From: CAWEQO01 sp963811225
GTDB lineage: Bacteria > Chloroflexota > Anaerolineae > Anaerolineales > Anaerolineaceae
Length of the DNA: 64,000 bases
Assembly: GCA_963811225.1 (NCBI GenBank)
Contig: CAWEQO010000014.1
Coordinates: 62,001 to 126,000 of the forward strand
Reading direction: 5' to 3'
Shown: positions 35,666 to 44,471 of the stretch, piece after piece
Numbering within the stretch: position 1 is the stretch's first letter
Layout: every line of letters begins with the position of its first letter
Translations under genes and position numbers: made by a program
Notes under the pieces: model-generated
Seen by the model: only the letters and a program-made list of their open reading frames with translations
Told to the model about the DNA's origin: nothing
Databases searched by the model: none

Positions 35666-36785
35666 ATGAATTTACGAATGATCCGCATTTTTGTTCTCCT
35701 CTTGCTCCTGTTTTCCGCCAGCCTGGCCGCCTGCGCGCCTGTCGAGATTCCGACGGCAGCGGCGGCCGTCGACACGACCAGGGCTGCGGCGACGCCGCTG
35801 CCGGCAGAAACGGCGATCCAAACGGCAGCCACAACCGCAACCGAGAGCGCCACACCAGCGCCAACGATCACCCCTTCGCCCACGGCCACGCTGTTCCCGA
35901 TGGCGATCGCGGCGCAGCGCATGACGCCCTACCCTGGCAGCGAGATCACAATCGAGCAGGAGCTGGACCCGGGGGCCAACTATTCGCGCTACTACGCCTC
36001 GTATCTGTCGGAGGGACTGCGCATCTACGGGCTGCTAACCGTGCCGTACGGGGAGATGCCGGAGGGCGGCTGGCCGGCGATCGTCTTCAATCACGGCTAC
36101 ATCCCACCGGAGGTGTACCGCACCACCGAGCGTTACATCGCTTACGTCGACACGCTGGCGCGCAGCGGCTACATCGTCTTCCGCATCGACTACCGCGGCA
36201 ACGACCGTTCGGAGGGCGAGGCGAGCGGGGCGTACGGCGATACCGGTTATACAGCGGATGTGCTGAATGCGCTGGGGGCGCTGAAGCAGTTCGGCCTGGT
36301 GAACCCGGAAAAGATCGGGATGTGGGGGCATTCGATGGGGGGATTCTTGACGCTGCGGGCGATGGTGATCTCGAAGGATATCAAAGCCGGGGTGATCTGG
36401 GGCGGGGTGGTGGGCTCGTACCCGGACATGAGCAGCCTGTGGCGCCATAACCACGTTGGGCCCACGCCCACGCCGCCCGCCCGGGGCAAGGCGCTGGCGG
36501 GACTGGGCGAACCTATACGGGAGCTACGACGAGAACCCGGCATTCTGGCAGTCGGTCTCGGCCAACAGCTATCTAAGCGAAATCAGCGGGCCGCTGCAGC
36601 TGCACCACTCGATCACCGACGAGGAGGTGCCTGTGATCTTCTCGCAGATCCTGTACGAGCAGTTGAAGGCCCTGGACAAGCCGGTGGAGCTGTATACCTA
36701 TGAGGGCGACAACCACAACATCGCCGCGAATTTCAGCGTGGCGATGTCGCGGACGGTGGAATTCTTCGACCGGTATTTGAAGTGA
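35666..36785 (+). CDS. Alpha/beta hydrolase lipoprotein (frameshifted)
   Basis: About 372 residues after removing one base near 36483-36497. Lipobox LAAC at about 19-22, Ala/Thr/Pro-rich stalk to about 90, then a prolyl-oligopeptidase-like hydrolase: PAIVFNHGY (oxyanion region), nucleophile GHSMGG, Asp in SITDEEVP and His in EGDNHNIAAN. The first frame continues past WRHNHVGPTPTPPARGKA into nonsense, and the other frame picks up RWRDWANLYGSYDENPAFW. It is a surface-anchored esterase or peptidase; substrate unknown. Flanking gaps contain imperfect hairpins near 35550-35600 and 36788-36861. Confidence 0.82.
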
Positions 36786-36787
36786 GG

Positions 36788-36861
36788 GAGTAGAGCGGAG
36801 AACAATCACTGCCGCCGGGAAAGGATCATTTCCGGGCAGCAGTATTCTTTGCGGTCTACTC
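36788..36861. repeat. Imperfect inverted repeat between convergent genes
   Basis: Outer arms GAGTAGA (36788-36794) and TCTACTC (36855-36861), with an inner stem CTGCCGCCGGGAAA / TTTCCGGGCAGCAG. It spans nearly the whole gap between the hydrolase stop and the VOC-protein stop. Confidence 0.55.
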
Positions 36862-37290
36862 TCTGTTTTTCAGGCGGCGCTCAAACTCTTCGGAGGAGAC
36901 GCGCTCTTTGAAGGTGGCGATCACCCACTGATTGCCGTTGGCGTCTTCAACGACGGCGTTGCGGTCGCCGTAAAATTCGTCTTGCGGCTCACGCAGCGAT
37001 TTGGCCCCGGCTTCCAAGGCGCGGCGGTAGGTCTCATCAACGTCCGGCACGTAGACATACAGCATGGCGGGCATGGTCTTTTCGCCCTCGCCGACCTGGC
37101 CCATCATGATAGCGGAGTTCGCCAGGCAGACCTCGGCGTGCATGATGCTGCCATCGGGCCGGACCATGCGCTCGGTCTCCTCGGCGTCGAAGGTTTCGGT
37201 GAGAAAGTTGATCTGAGCGGCCACGTCGTGGACGATCAGGTAGGGGGACACGGCATGATAGCCCTCTGGGATATACGAGTCTTGGTCCAT
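36856..37290 (-). CDS. VOC family protein (PhnB-like glyoxalase fold)
   Basis: 144 residues: two beta-alpha-beta-beta-beta modules. YHAVSPYLIVHDVAAQINFL opens the first, MHAEVCLANSAIMMGQ holds the buried strand, and YVYVPDVDETYRRALEAGA with DRNAVVEDANGNQW form the second. This matches PhnB-type members. Metal ligands are not complete enough to predict a reaction. Confidence 0.85.
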   Translation of the reverse strand: MDQDSYIPEGYHAVSPYLIVHDVAAQINFLTETFDAEETERMVRPDGSIMHAEVCLANSAIMMGQVGEGEKTMPAMLYVYVPDVDETYRRALEAGAKSLREPQDEFYGDRNAVVEDANGNQWVIATFKERVSSEEFERRLKNRE

Positions 37291-37401
37291 CGATTTCCTC
37301 CTCTTTCTAGATGGATTGTACCCGATGAAGCCGCGAAGGCGTGGAAAATTTCAAGGTAGGCGCGGACGGCGATGATTCTTGCCGGGATAGGGCCGCTGAC
37401 C

Positions 37402-37430
37402 TTGGTTTGATTCTCGATCTCGCCTATAAT
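37402..37430 (+). promoter_or_regulatory. Promoter of the polytopic membrane protein gene
   Basis: TTGGTT, 17-nt spacer, TATAAT, 26 nt upstream of the ATG; a GGGGGAA ribosome site follows. Confidence 0.5.
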
Positions 37431-37456
37431 GGCGCTATAGAAATTGGGGGAATACG

Positions 37457-39022
37457 ATGACGGAGACGAAACCTGTTCGAAGCATCCGGCTGCTGCGCTG
37501 GAGGATCCTGTTGGGGGCTGAGACGGCTGTGCTGGCGGCGGCGCTGGCGAGCGGCGCGCTGATCCGGCTGCTGCCGCTGCTGATCGCCCGCACCCGTGCG
37601 CCCTACCGCCTGGGCGGGCTGTATGTGGAATTTGCCCGGCAGATCGCCTTGAACGGCTACCGCTTCCCAACCTGGATCCCGCACTACACGCAAGGCGGCA
37701 TCCCCTTTGCCTACCCGCCGCTGCCGTTCTTCCTGGCGGGCGGGCTGGCCTACGGGCTGGGGCTGCCGACCTTCCTGGTCAGCAACGGACTGCCGGCACT
37801 GGCAGCCGCGCTGTCGGTTCCGGCATACTACCTCCTGCTGCGGGCGCTGCGCTTGCCGCGCGGCGTGATCCTGGCGGGAACGCTGCTGTTCGCCACGCTG
37901 CCCTCGGCCTACCAGCAGCAGATCGAGGGGGCCGGGCTGGCGGAGGCTTTCGGCACGCTGGCGCTGATCCTGCTGCTGGCGGCGCTGGCGTATGCCTTCT
38001 GGAAGCCGGCGGCGCTGCGCTTCGCCTGGGTAGGGCTGGCGTTGGGACTGTGCGCCCTGTCCTCGCCGGGCAGCGCGGTGGCGGTGGTCCCGGCTGTGGG
38101 CATCTTCCTGGCAGCGCGCCTGTTCCGCGAGGGGCTGAAAGGTTTTGCCCGCTTTGGGCTGTACACCGTTGGCGCGGGGCTGCTGGGGGCGCTGGTGAGC
38201 CTGCCGTACTGGCTGCACATCGCCAACCACTACGGCCTGGCATTCCTGGCGGCGGCCTTTGGGGCACAGACCCAGGGGGTGCTGGGCACGCTGATCGACC
38301 AGTTTTACTATACCCTGGCGCTGCCGGGGGCGGGGGCCGCTTATTCCGTGCTGTGGGATGCGCTGCTGCTGGCGGGGCTGGTGTGGGCGCTCTACCGCAG
38401 GCGCTTCGAACTGGCGGCGGCCTACCTGCTGTTCGCCAACATCCCGCGCGAGGGCGACTGGCTGGTGTCGATCCCGGCGGCGGCGCTGATGGCGTTTGGG
38501 TTGATGGCGCTGTGGCTGCCGTTCTACCGTCGGCTGGTGGCCGAGATGCCCGAGCGGATGCGCTTGCGCAGTGCGCTGGCGGCTGTGCTGCCGGCGCTGG
38601 CGCTGCTGGCCGTGCTGTACCACGTCAATTTGCACGCCGTGCGACCGGCGCGCGACTCGCTGGTAACGTTCTCAGGCATGACCGAGGCGGCCTCAGCGGT
38701 GCAGGCGCGCACTCCGACGGACGCCAGCCTGATAGTGGTGGCGCCGGACGATGCGCTGGAATGGGTGCCGTTCCTGATGGAGCGGACGGTGGTCAACATG
38801 CGCTTCGGGGCAGAGTGGCTGCCGGAGGAACTGCCCAAGATCCAGGCGTTTGCAAACGGTCTGAACGCCTGCACGGATTGGCCGTGCGTGCAGCAGCTGG
38901 CGCAGGGCTGGGGCGTGCCGCCGGGGAGCTACATCCTGGCGGATAAGACCAGGATTGGCGAGGCCGCGCCGTATGCGGTGGAGTGGCAGTCGCAGCGGTA
39001 TGGGTTGTATGTGTTTCGGTAA
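37457..39022 (+). CDS. Large polytopic membrane protein, GT-C/PTPS-related-like
   Basis: 521 residues with about 11-12 hydrophobic helices and a soluble C-terminal domain of about 110 residues. The first large loop reads YVEFARQIALNGYRFPTWIP and GGIPFAYPPLPFFLAGGL, a layout seen in GT-C glycosyltransferases and in PTPS-related membrane proteins. The exterior domain has VVNMRFGAEWLPEELPK. No catalytic DxD or similar is certain. It could transfer sugars from a lipid carrier at the outer face; that is inference. Confidence 0.7.
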   Translation: MTETKPVRSIRLLRWRILLGAETAVLAAALASGALIRLLPLLIARTRAPYRLGGLYVEFARQIALNGYRFPTWIPHYTQGGIPFAYPPLPFFLAGGLAYGLGLPTFLVSNGLPALAAALSVPAYYLLLRALRLPRGVILAGTLLFATLPSAYQQQIEGAGLAEAFGTLALILLLAALAYAFWKPAALRFAWVGLALGLCALSSPGSAVAVVPAVGIFLAARLFREGLKGFARFGLYTVGAGLLGALVSLPYWLHIANHYGLAFLAAAFGAQTQGVLGTLIDQFYYTLALPGAGAAYSVLWDALLLAGLVWALYRRRFELAAAYLLFANIPREGDWLVSIPAAALMAFGLMALWLPFYRRLVAEMPERMRLRSALAAVLPALALLAVLYHVNLHAVRPARDSLVTFSGMTEAASAVQARTPTDASLIVVAPDDALEWVPFLMERTVVNMRFGAEWLPEELPKIQAFANGLNACTDWPCVQQLAQGWGVPPGSYILADKTRIGEAAPYAVEWQSQRYGLYVFR

Positions 39023-39173
39023 GCGCACCACTTGCGTGCTCCCCTCTCCACCAATCGGTCTCCAAAAACTCCTTTTGCCGATATAATTGGATAAATAGCA
39101 TCTAAATAATCAGGCGGAACGAACTTCCAAAGTGCTTTCCGCCTGCTCCCAATTTGATCGAAGAGGAGGTCAA

Positions 39174-39743
39174 ATGAGAAGACTGATCGTTCATGAATTT
39201 ATCACCTTGGATGGCGTGATCCAAGCGCCAGGTCAGGCCGCGGAAGACGATGCGGGCGATTTTCCTTACGGCGGCTGGTCGCTGCCCTACTGGCATGACG
39301 ATATCGGCGCACACTTCAGCGAAGCGTTTGCAGAGGCCGACTCGCTGCTGCTGGGCAGAAAAACCTGGCAGATCCACGGAGAGGCCTTCGGGCCGCATCC
39401 CGAACAGGACCCTTTTACTGGGATGAAGAAGTATGTCGTTTCTAACAGCTTGCAGTCCACTGCGCTGTGGCCGGATTTATTCCTCATCCGCGGCAGCGTG
39501 GTCGATGAGGTGCGCAAACTGAAGGGCCAATCGGGGAAAAACATCATTCTGGATGGCAGCAGCGTTCTACTACAAGCCTTGATCGAAAACGATCTGGTGG
39601 ATGAGTATATGCTGCACGTATATCCGCTGGCGCTCGGCCGCGGGAAGCGTTTATTTCCAGACGGCAAGCGGGTCAACTTGAAGTTGATCGAATCTACAGC
39701 AATGCAGACCGGGGTGGTCTATCTACGCTACCAACCGGCCTAG
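39174..39743 (+). CDS. Dihydrofolate reductase family protein (RibD C-terminal-like)
   Basis: 189 residues, start after GAGGAGGT. LIVHEFITLDGVIQAPGQ, ADSLLLGRKTWQIHG, KYVVSNSL and KNIILDGSSVLLQALIENDL with a final DEYMLHVYPLALGRGKRLF are the blocks of the RibD-C/YwjB group. It is probably an NADPH reductase of unknown substrate, not the folate-pathway DHFR; the folate genes are 6 kb away. Confidence 0.88.
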   Translation: MRRLIVHEFITLDGVIQAPGQAAEDDAGDFPYGGWSLPYWHDDIGAHFSEAFAEADSLLLGRKTWQIHGEAFGPHPEQDPFTGMKKYVVSNSLQSTALWPDLFLIRGSVVDEVRKLKGQSGKNIILDGSSVLLQALIENDLVDEYMLHVYPLALGRGKRLFPDGKRVNLKLIESTAMQTGVVYLRYQPA

Positions 39744-39751
39744 AATCATGT

Positions 39752-39781
39752 TTGACAGTCCACGCGAGACCGTGTTATAAT
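39752..39781 (+). promoter_or_regulatory. Consensus sigma70 promoter of rplS
   Basis: TTGACA, 18-nt spacer, TATAAT, both hexamers perfect, leaving a leader of about 55 nt before the rplS ATG. Confidence 0.8.
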
Positions 39782-39842
39782 CCCATGCCGCCGAAAAGTG
39801 ATTGCGGCATTGGTATCGATATTTTTTGTAAGGAAGCCTGCT

Positions 39843-40187
39843 ATGAATGATTTAATGAAAGCCATCGAAGCCCCCGTTAACCCGAACGTCCCGAGCTTGC
39901 AGCCCGGAGACACGGTCAGCGTACACTTAAAGATTACAGAAGGCACACGCGAGCGCATCCAGGAATTTAAGGGTGTCGTTCTGTTTGTCCACACCAAAGG
40001 CCCCAATTCTACCTTCACCGTACGGCGCATCGCGTCCAACGGTGTGGGCGTTGAACGCTCGTTCCTGACCCGTTCCCCGCGCATCGCCAAGGTCGTCGTT
40101 GAGCGGCACGCCGTGGTTCGCCGGTCACGCCTGTATTTCCTGCGCGGCCGCACCGGCAAACGGGCACGTCTCAAACAGCGTTTCTAA
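39843..40187 (+). CDS. rplS: 50S ribosomal protein L19
   Basis: 114 residues. QPGDTVSVHLKITEGTRERI and the basic tail RRSRLYFLRGRTGKRARLKQ identify L19, which sits at the 30S-50S interface. AAGGAAG precedes the ATG. Here it stands alone between its own promoter and terminator, without the rpsP-rimM-trmD genes that accompany it in many bacteria. Confidence 0.97.
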   Translation: MNDLMKAIEAPVNPNVPSLQPGDTVSVHLKITEGTRERIQEFKGVVLFVHTKGPNSTFTVRRIASNGVGVERSFLTRSPRIAKVVVERHAVVRRSRLYFLRGRTGKRARLKQRF

Positions 40188-40214
40188 GCCTTCCTTTTTG
40201 TTTACGCACCAACC

Positions 40215-40246
40215 AGGGTGCAACCGAACCAGGTTGCGCCCTTTTT
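40215..40246 (+). terminator. Intrinsic terminator of rplS
   Basis: 11-bp stem AGGGTGCAACC with GGTTGCGCCCT (one G.U pair), six-base loop, then TTTTT. Confidence 0.85.
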
Positions 40247-40266
40247 ACTTACAATAAGGTCCAATT

Positions 40267-40998
40267 ATGCCACCATTGATCGGAATTACTACGTCTCACG
40301 CTTTACAAGGCGAAAACGCAAACCGGAATCACGTGCCGGACGCCTATATTGAAGCCATCGTGCGGGCCGGGGGAAACCCGGTGCTGGTGCCGGTGGGCTA
40401 TCCCATTGACCATCTGCCGGCGCTGCGCGCCAGACTCGACGGGCTGCTGCTGACCGGCGGCGACGACATCGACCCGGCGCTGTTCGGCGGACAAGCGCAT
40501 CCCAAGGTCAGTGGGATCGACGCGGGCCGCGACCGCCTGGAGATTGCCCTGGCGCGGATGGCGGTCGAAACGGAATGGCCGTTCCTGGCGATCTGCCGGG
40601 GCATCCAGGTCATGAACGTGGCCCTGGGCGGCACGCTGTATACGCACATCAAAGACCAGCTGCCGGGCGCGCTGGAGCACGGCTTGTGGGACACGCACCC
40701 GCGCGATTACCTGGCGCATAAGGTGCGGCTGCAAGCGGGCTCGCGACTGGAGAGCATCCTGGGCGGGCCGAGCGCCGGGGTGAACAGTTTCCATCACCAG
40801 GGTGTGGAGAAGGCTGCGCCGGGGCTGGCGGAGACGGCCTGGGCGCCGGACGGCCTGGTGGAGGGCGTCGAACTGCCGGAGCACCCGTTCGCGCTGGGCG
40901 TGCAGTGGCACCCGGAGTGCATTCCGCAGCAGGAGAACCAGGCAGCGCTGTTCCGGGCGTTCGTGGAAGCAGCGGATAAGGCAAAAAGCAACTCCTAA
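40267..40998 (+). CDS. Gamma-glutamyl-gamma-aminobutyrate hydrolase family protein (PuuD-like)
   Basis: 243-residue class I amidotransferase-fold hydrolase. The nucleophile Cys lies in PFLAICRGIQVMNVALGG, the His-Glu in GVQWHPE, and LLLTGGDDIDP is typical of peptidase C26. PuuD-type enzymes cut gamma-glutamyl-GABA in putrescine use. No other putrescine gene is nearby, so the substrate is open. Confidence 0.9.
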   Translation: MPPLIGITTSHALQGENANRNHVPDAYIEAIVRAGGNPVLVPVGYPIDHLPALRARLDGLLLTGGDDIDPALFGGQAHPKVSGIDAGRDRLEIALARMAVETEWPFLAICRGIQVMNVALGGTLYTHIKDQLPGALEHGLWDTHPRDYLAHKVRLQAGSRLESILGGPSAGVNSFHHQGVEKAAPGLAETAWAPDGLVEGVELPEHPFALGVQWHPECIPQQENQAALFRAFVEAADKAKSNS

Positions 40999-41071
40999 GG
41001 GAGCGCTTCGCAAAGGCGCACAGAATGCAAAGCTGTAACGATGTGTGTGACACGCTGCTAGCAGGTATGGC

Positions 41072-41866
41072 ATGAGCGCGGTTCCGATTGGCGTGTTCGA
41101 CTCGGGCGTGGGGGGGCTGTCGGTGCTGCGGGCGCTGCGCGCAACGCTGCCGGGGCAGCCGGTGATCTACCTGGCGGACCAGGCGCACGTGCCCTATGGG
41201 CCGCGGCCGCTGGCCGAGGTGCGCTCGTTCGCCGAGGGGATCACCCGCTATCTACTGGGGCAGGGGGCGCAGTTGATCGTGGTGGCCTGCAACGCAGCCT
41301 CGGCGGCGGCGCTGCACCACCTGCGAGCCTTGTTCCCCGAGACGCCCTTCGTCGGCATGGAACCGGCGGTCAAACCGGCCGCAGAGACGACCTCGTCGGG
41401 AGTGGTGGGCGTGCTCGCCACCCCGGCGACATTCCAGGGGGCGCTGTATGCCTCGGTCATCGAGCGTTTCGCCAGGGGGGTCACGCTGCTGCAAGACACT
41501 TGCCCCGGGCTGGTCAAGCAGATCGAGGCGGGGCGGCTGGACGACGAAGAGACGCGCGCCATCCTGCGCCGGGCGCTGAAGCCGATGCTGGCAGGCGGGA
41601 TCGACACGGTGGTGCTGGGCTGCACGCATTACCCCTTCATTATCCCGTTGATCCAGGAGATCACCGGACCGGCGGTGCGGGTGATCGACCCTGCGCCGGC
41701 AGTAGCACGCCAGGCCCGGCGCTTGCTGGCTGGCCGCGGCTGGCTGGCCGAGCCGCAGCCGGTGGGATGGGTGCGCTACCTGACCACGGGGGATGCACGG
41801 GCGCTGGAAGAACTGCTGCCGAAGCTGGGAGCGGAGGATGTGCTCGTGGAGAGAGCAGCGCTGTAG
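41072..41866 (+). CDS. murI: Glutamate racemase
   Basis: 264 residues; supplies D-glutamate for peptidoglycan. The two catalytic cysteines lie in VVACNAASAAA and VVLGCTHYPFI; GVFDSGVGGLSVL is the N-terminal signature. Length is normal. Its presence argues that this organism makes peptidoglycan. A start overlap or strong ribosome site is not seen; the ATG is preceded by CAGGTATGGC. Confidence 0.95.
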   Translation: MSAVPIGVFDSGVGGLSVLRALRATLPGQPVIYLADQAHVPYGPRPLAEVRSFAEGITRYLLGQGAQLIVVACNAASAAALHHLRALFPETPFVGMEPAVKPAAETTSSGVVGVLATPATFQGALYASVIERFARGVTLLQDTCPGLVKQIEAGRLDDEETRAILRRALKPMLAGGIDTVVLGCTHYPFIIPLIQEITGPAVRVIDPAPAVARQARRLLAGRGWLAEPQPVGWVRYLTTGDARALEELLPKLGAEDVLVERAAL

Positions 41867-41992
41867 GGTTTGGCTGGCTTAGCGGCGCAGCTGTGCGGCC
41901 AAATAACCTGTCCTCTACAACATCCGAGCGCATTCCTGAGGGAGTGATTTCTGGTATACTTGGTAAAAGTCATAGAAGGAGCGGCGAGAGCG

Positions 41993-42520
41993 ATGCCACC
42001 AGTTGAAATCGATGTAGATCCAATTCTTCACATTACGACGGACGCGATTGGCAAACCCGGACAGCGCGTTTTCTATATCCAGGCATGGCAGCAAGATCGT
42101 ACCGTTTCGGTAATCGTCGAGAAGGTCCAAATCCAGACCCTGGCAGTTGGCGTGGAGCAGTTCTTGAACGAAGTTAAAGAGCGCTTTCCCGACCTGCCGG
42201 AGGCGGCTGCCGAGTATGACGAAGGCAAAATGCACATTCAACCACCGGTCGATCCGCTGTTCCGCGTCGGTGAGCTGGGGCTGGCTTACGACGCCGACCG
42301 CGATCTGCTGGTGCTGGTCGCCCGAGAAGTGGCGGCCGGGCAAGAAAATCCGGAGGATACGCGGGTGGTGCGCTTCTGGTGCACCCGCTCGCAACTGCGG
42401 GCGATGTCAAGATGGGGGTTAGAGATTTCAGGACGCGGCCGTCCGCTGTGCCCGTACTGTGGAGAACCCATGGAGCCGGAAGGGCATTTCTGTCCGAAAC
42501 GCAACGGACACAAACACTAG
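41993..42520 (+). CDS. DUF3090 family protein
   Basis: 175 residues. The start at 41993 (MPPVEIDVDPI) is preferred to an upstream GTG. HITTDAIGKPGQRVFYIQAW and LGLAYDADRDLLVLVAREV are DUF3090 hallmarks. The C-terminus CPYCGEPMEPEGHFCPKRNG is a zinc ribbon. In Actinobacteria this family is next to an SCO1664-type gene, as here. Function unknown. Confidence 0.88.
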   Translation: MPPVEIDVDPILHITTDAIGKPGQRVFYIQAWQQDRTVSVIVEKVQIQTLAVGVEQFLNEVKERFPDLPEAAAEYDEGKMHIQPPVDPLFRVGELGLAYDADRDLLVLVAREVAAGQENPEDTRVVRFWCTRSQLRAMSRWGLEISGRGRPLCPYCGEPMEPEGHFCPKRNGHKH

Positions 42521-42531
42521 CCGGTTCAATC

Positions 42532-42555
42532 AGCCCCACTCCTAGAGAGGGGGCT
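42532..42555 (+). terminator. Short terminator after the DUF3090 gene
   Basis: AGCCCC / GGGGCT stem with a 12-nt loop, then TTTCTTT. It lies before the SCO1664-like gene, so read-through or a second promoter is needed for co-expression. Confidence 0.55.
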
Positions 42556-42577
42556 TTCTTTATCAGTGGGAATTAGA

Positions 42578-43309
42578 ATGAACTTTGTCGATAAGCAATG
42601 TATCTTACAGGCCTTGCGGGAGGGTGATCTGAGCCTGCAGGGACAGTTTTTAAGCGGCTCAAACTACACCCTGCTGGCCAGGGTGGTGCAGGAAGCCTTA
42701 CAGGTAGACGTGGTGTACAAGCCCCTGCGCGGCGAGCAGCCGCTCTGGGACTTTCCAACGGGGTCGCTGGCGAAGCGCGAGGTAGCGGCCTTCGAGGTCA
42801 GCGAGATCCTGGGCTGGGACCTGGTGCCGCCGACCGTGTTCCGCAAGAAGAACGCCCCGCTGGGGCCGGGCTCGGTGCAGCAGTTCATCGAGCACGACCC
42901 GGAGTATCACTATTTCCACTTCGAAGAGGGAGACAAGCAGCGCCTGCGCCCGGTGGCCCTGTTCGACCTGCTGGTCAACAACGCCGACCGGAAGGGCGGG
43001 CACGTGCTGAGCGACACCAACCACCACCTGTGGCTGATCGATCATGGGATTTGCTTCCACACTGAGTCGAAGCTGCGCACCGTGATCTGGGATTTCGCCG
43101 GGGAGGAGATCCCCGCCAATCTGCTGGCGGACTTGAAGCGCTTCTCGGAGGCGCTGGATGCGCGCGGCGAGGAATACAAGCGCCTGGCCACGCTGCTGCA
43201 AAACGGCGAGATCGCAGCGATGAAGCAGCGGGCGCATTCGCTGATCGAGTCGAAGCACTTCCCGCACCCGGCCACCAGCCGCAGGCCTTACCCCTGGCCG
43301 CCGATTTAG
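42578..43309 (+). CDS. SCO1664 family protein (PI3/PI4-kinase-like fold)
   Basis: 243 residues from ATG 42578. LLARVVQEALQVDVVYKPLR resembles the ATP-binding Lys region, ALFDLLVNNADRKGGHVL the catalytic loop with Asn-Asn-x-Asp, and LWLIDHGICFH the metal-binding Asp. This matches the SCO1664 family (TIGR03843) found in Actinobacteria, where it neighbours DUF3090. Kinase activity is predicted from the fold only. Confidence 0.85.
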   Translation: MNFVDKQCILQALREGDLSLQGQFLSGSNYTLLARVVQEALQVDVVYKPLRGEQPLWDFPTGSLAKREVAAFEVSEILGWDLVPPTVFRKKNAPLGPGSVQQFIEHDPEYHYFHFEEGDKQRLRPVALFDLLVNNADRKGGHVLSDTNHHLWLIDHGICFHTESKLRTVIWDFAGEEIPANLLADLKRFSEALDARGEEYKRLATLLQNGEIAAMKQRAHSLIESKHFPHPATSRRPYPWPPI

Positions 43310-43332
43310 AAGGGCAGTTGGGGAATGAGGGA

Positions 43333-43419
43333 ATTGGGCAACCAGGGCCTGGTTACCCAATGCTCCATTCCGCTTGCAGGAGATCTAGAAACCAGGTTTT
43401 TGGGAAAAACCTGGTTTCT
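43333..43419. repeat. Two adjacent hairpins upstream of hom
   Basis: First: arms 43333-43346 and 43348-43361, 13 of 14 paired. Second: arms 43387-43401 and 43405-43419, 15 of 15 paired, loop GGG, containing AAACCAGGTTTTT. The second ends 21 nt before the hom ATG, so it may be in the hom leader. Confidence 0.7.
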
Positions 43420-43439
43420 TAAAACATCAAGGAGGAATC

Positions 43440-44471
43440 ATGCCCCATCTATCTTTCTGCCTGGTAGGTTTTGGCAACGTCGGGCAGGCGTTTGCGCGCC
43501 TGCTGGAGCGCAAACGCGAGCTGCTCGAAGCGCAGCACGGCTTCACCTTCAACGTGACCGGGATCGCCACCGGACGGCACGGCATGGCTATCGACCCGGC
43601 CGGGATCGACCTGGAAGAGGCGCTGCGCATCGCCGCCGAAGGCGGGCGCATGGATGCGCTGACCGCCCGGCCCATCCCCGGCTCGATTTTCGAGTTCATC
43701 CGCCAGTGCCCGGCGGACGTGCTGTTCGAGAATTCGCCGGTCAACCATCACACCGGGCAGCCTGCGGCCGACTACCTGCGCACCGGCCTGGAGCAAGGCA
43801 TGCACGCCATCACCGCCAACAAGGGGCCTGTGGTGCACGCCTACCACCAGCTAAGCGAGCTGGCGGCCAGGCAGGGTAAGCGCTTCCTGTTTGAGTCGAG
43901 CGTGATGGATGGCGCCCCGATCTTCTCGCTGTTCCGCGAGACGCTGCCGGCGGTGGATTTGCGCGGCTTTAGCGGCATCCTCAACTCGTGCACCAATCTG
44001 CTGTTAGAGCGGATGGAAAGCGGCGAGACGCTGGAACAGGCGGTGGCGTATGGGGCGTCGATTGGCATCACCGAGACCGACCCGAGCGCCGACGTTGACG
44101 GCTGGGACGCAGCCATTAAGGTGGCGGCGCTGGTGACCGTGTTGATGGGCATCCCGCTGAAGCCCGACGATATCGACCGTCAGGGCATCCGCGGCGTCAC
44201 GCCTGAGATGATCGCCGAGGCCATGGCGGCTGGCGAGCGCTGGAAGCTGGTGTGCGAAGCCCGCCGCGAGGGGGAGGGGGTCAGGGCGTGGGTGGCTCCG
44301 GCGCGGGTCACGTCGCTGTCGCCGCTGTTCAGCGTGGGCGGCACGAGCTCGTTCTGCTTGTTCGAGCTGGACACGCTGCCGGGATTGGGCGTCCTGGAGA
44401 GCAACCCCGGCCCGGAGACGACCGCCTTTGGGTTATTGGCGGATTTGATCACGGCGGTAAAAGATGAGTGA
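43440..44471 (+). CDS. hom: Homoserine dehydrogenase
   Basis: 343 residues, AAGGAGG before the ATG. Rossmann LVGFGNVGQAFARLL, ITANKGPVV and the catalytic block GASIGITETDPSADVDGWDAAIK with the key Asp and Lys are present. There is no C-terminal ACT domain, so feedback control by threonine is not expected. It reduces aspartate semialdehyde to homoserine. The stop overlaps the next gene. Confidence 0.93.
   Translation: MPHLSFCLVGFGNVGQAFARLLERKRELLEAQHGFTFNVTGIATGRHGMAIDPAGIDLEEALRIAAEGGRMDALTARPIPGSIFEFIRQCPADVLFENSPVNHHTGQPAADYLRTGLEQGMHAITANKGPVVHAYHQLSELAARQGKRFLFESSVMDGAPIFSLFRETLPAVDLRGFSGILNSCTNLLLERMESGETLEQAVAYGASIGITETDPSADVDGWDAAIKVAALVTVLMGIPLKPDDIDRQGIRGVTPEMIAEAMAAGERWKLVCEARREGEGVRAWVAPARVTSLSPLFSVGGTSSFCLFELDTLPGLGVLESNPGPETTAFGLLADLITAVKDE

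Noticed and set aside
37424..38635. 403-codon minus-strand open frame opposite the membrane protein
   Set aside because: Its Gln/Arg-rich composition is the antisense shadow of a hydrophobic protein; the + strand frame has helices and conserved blocks.
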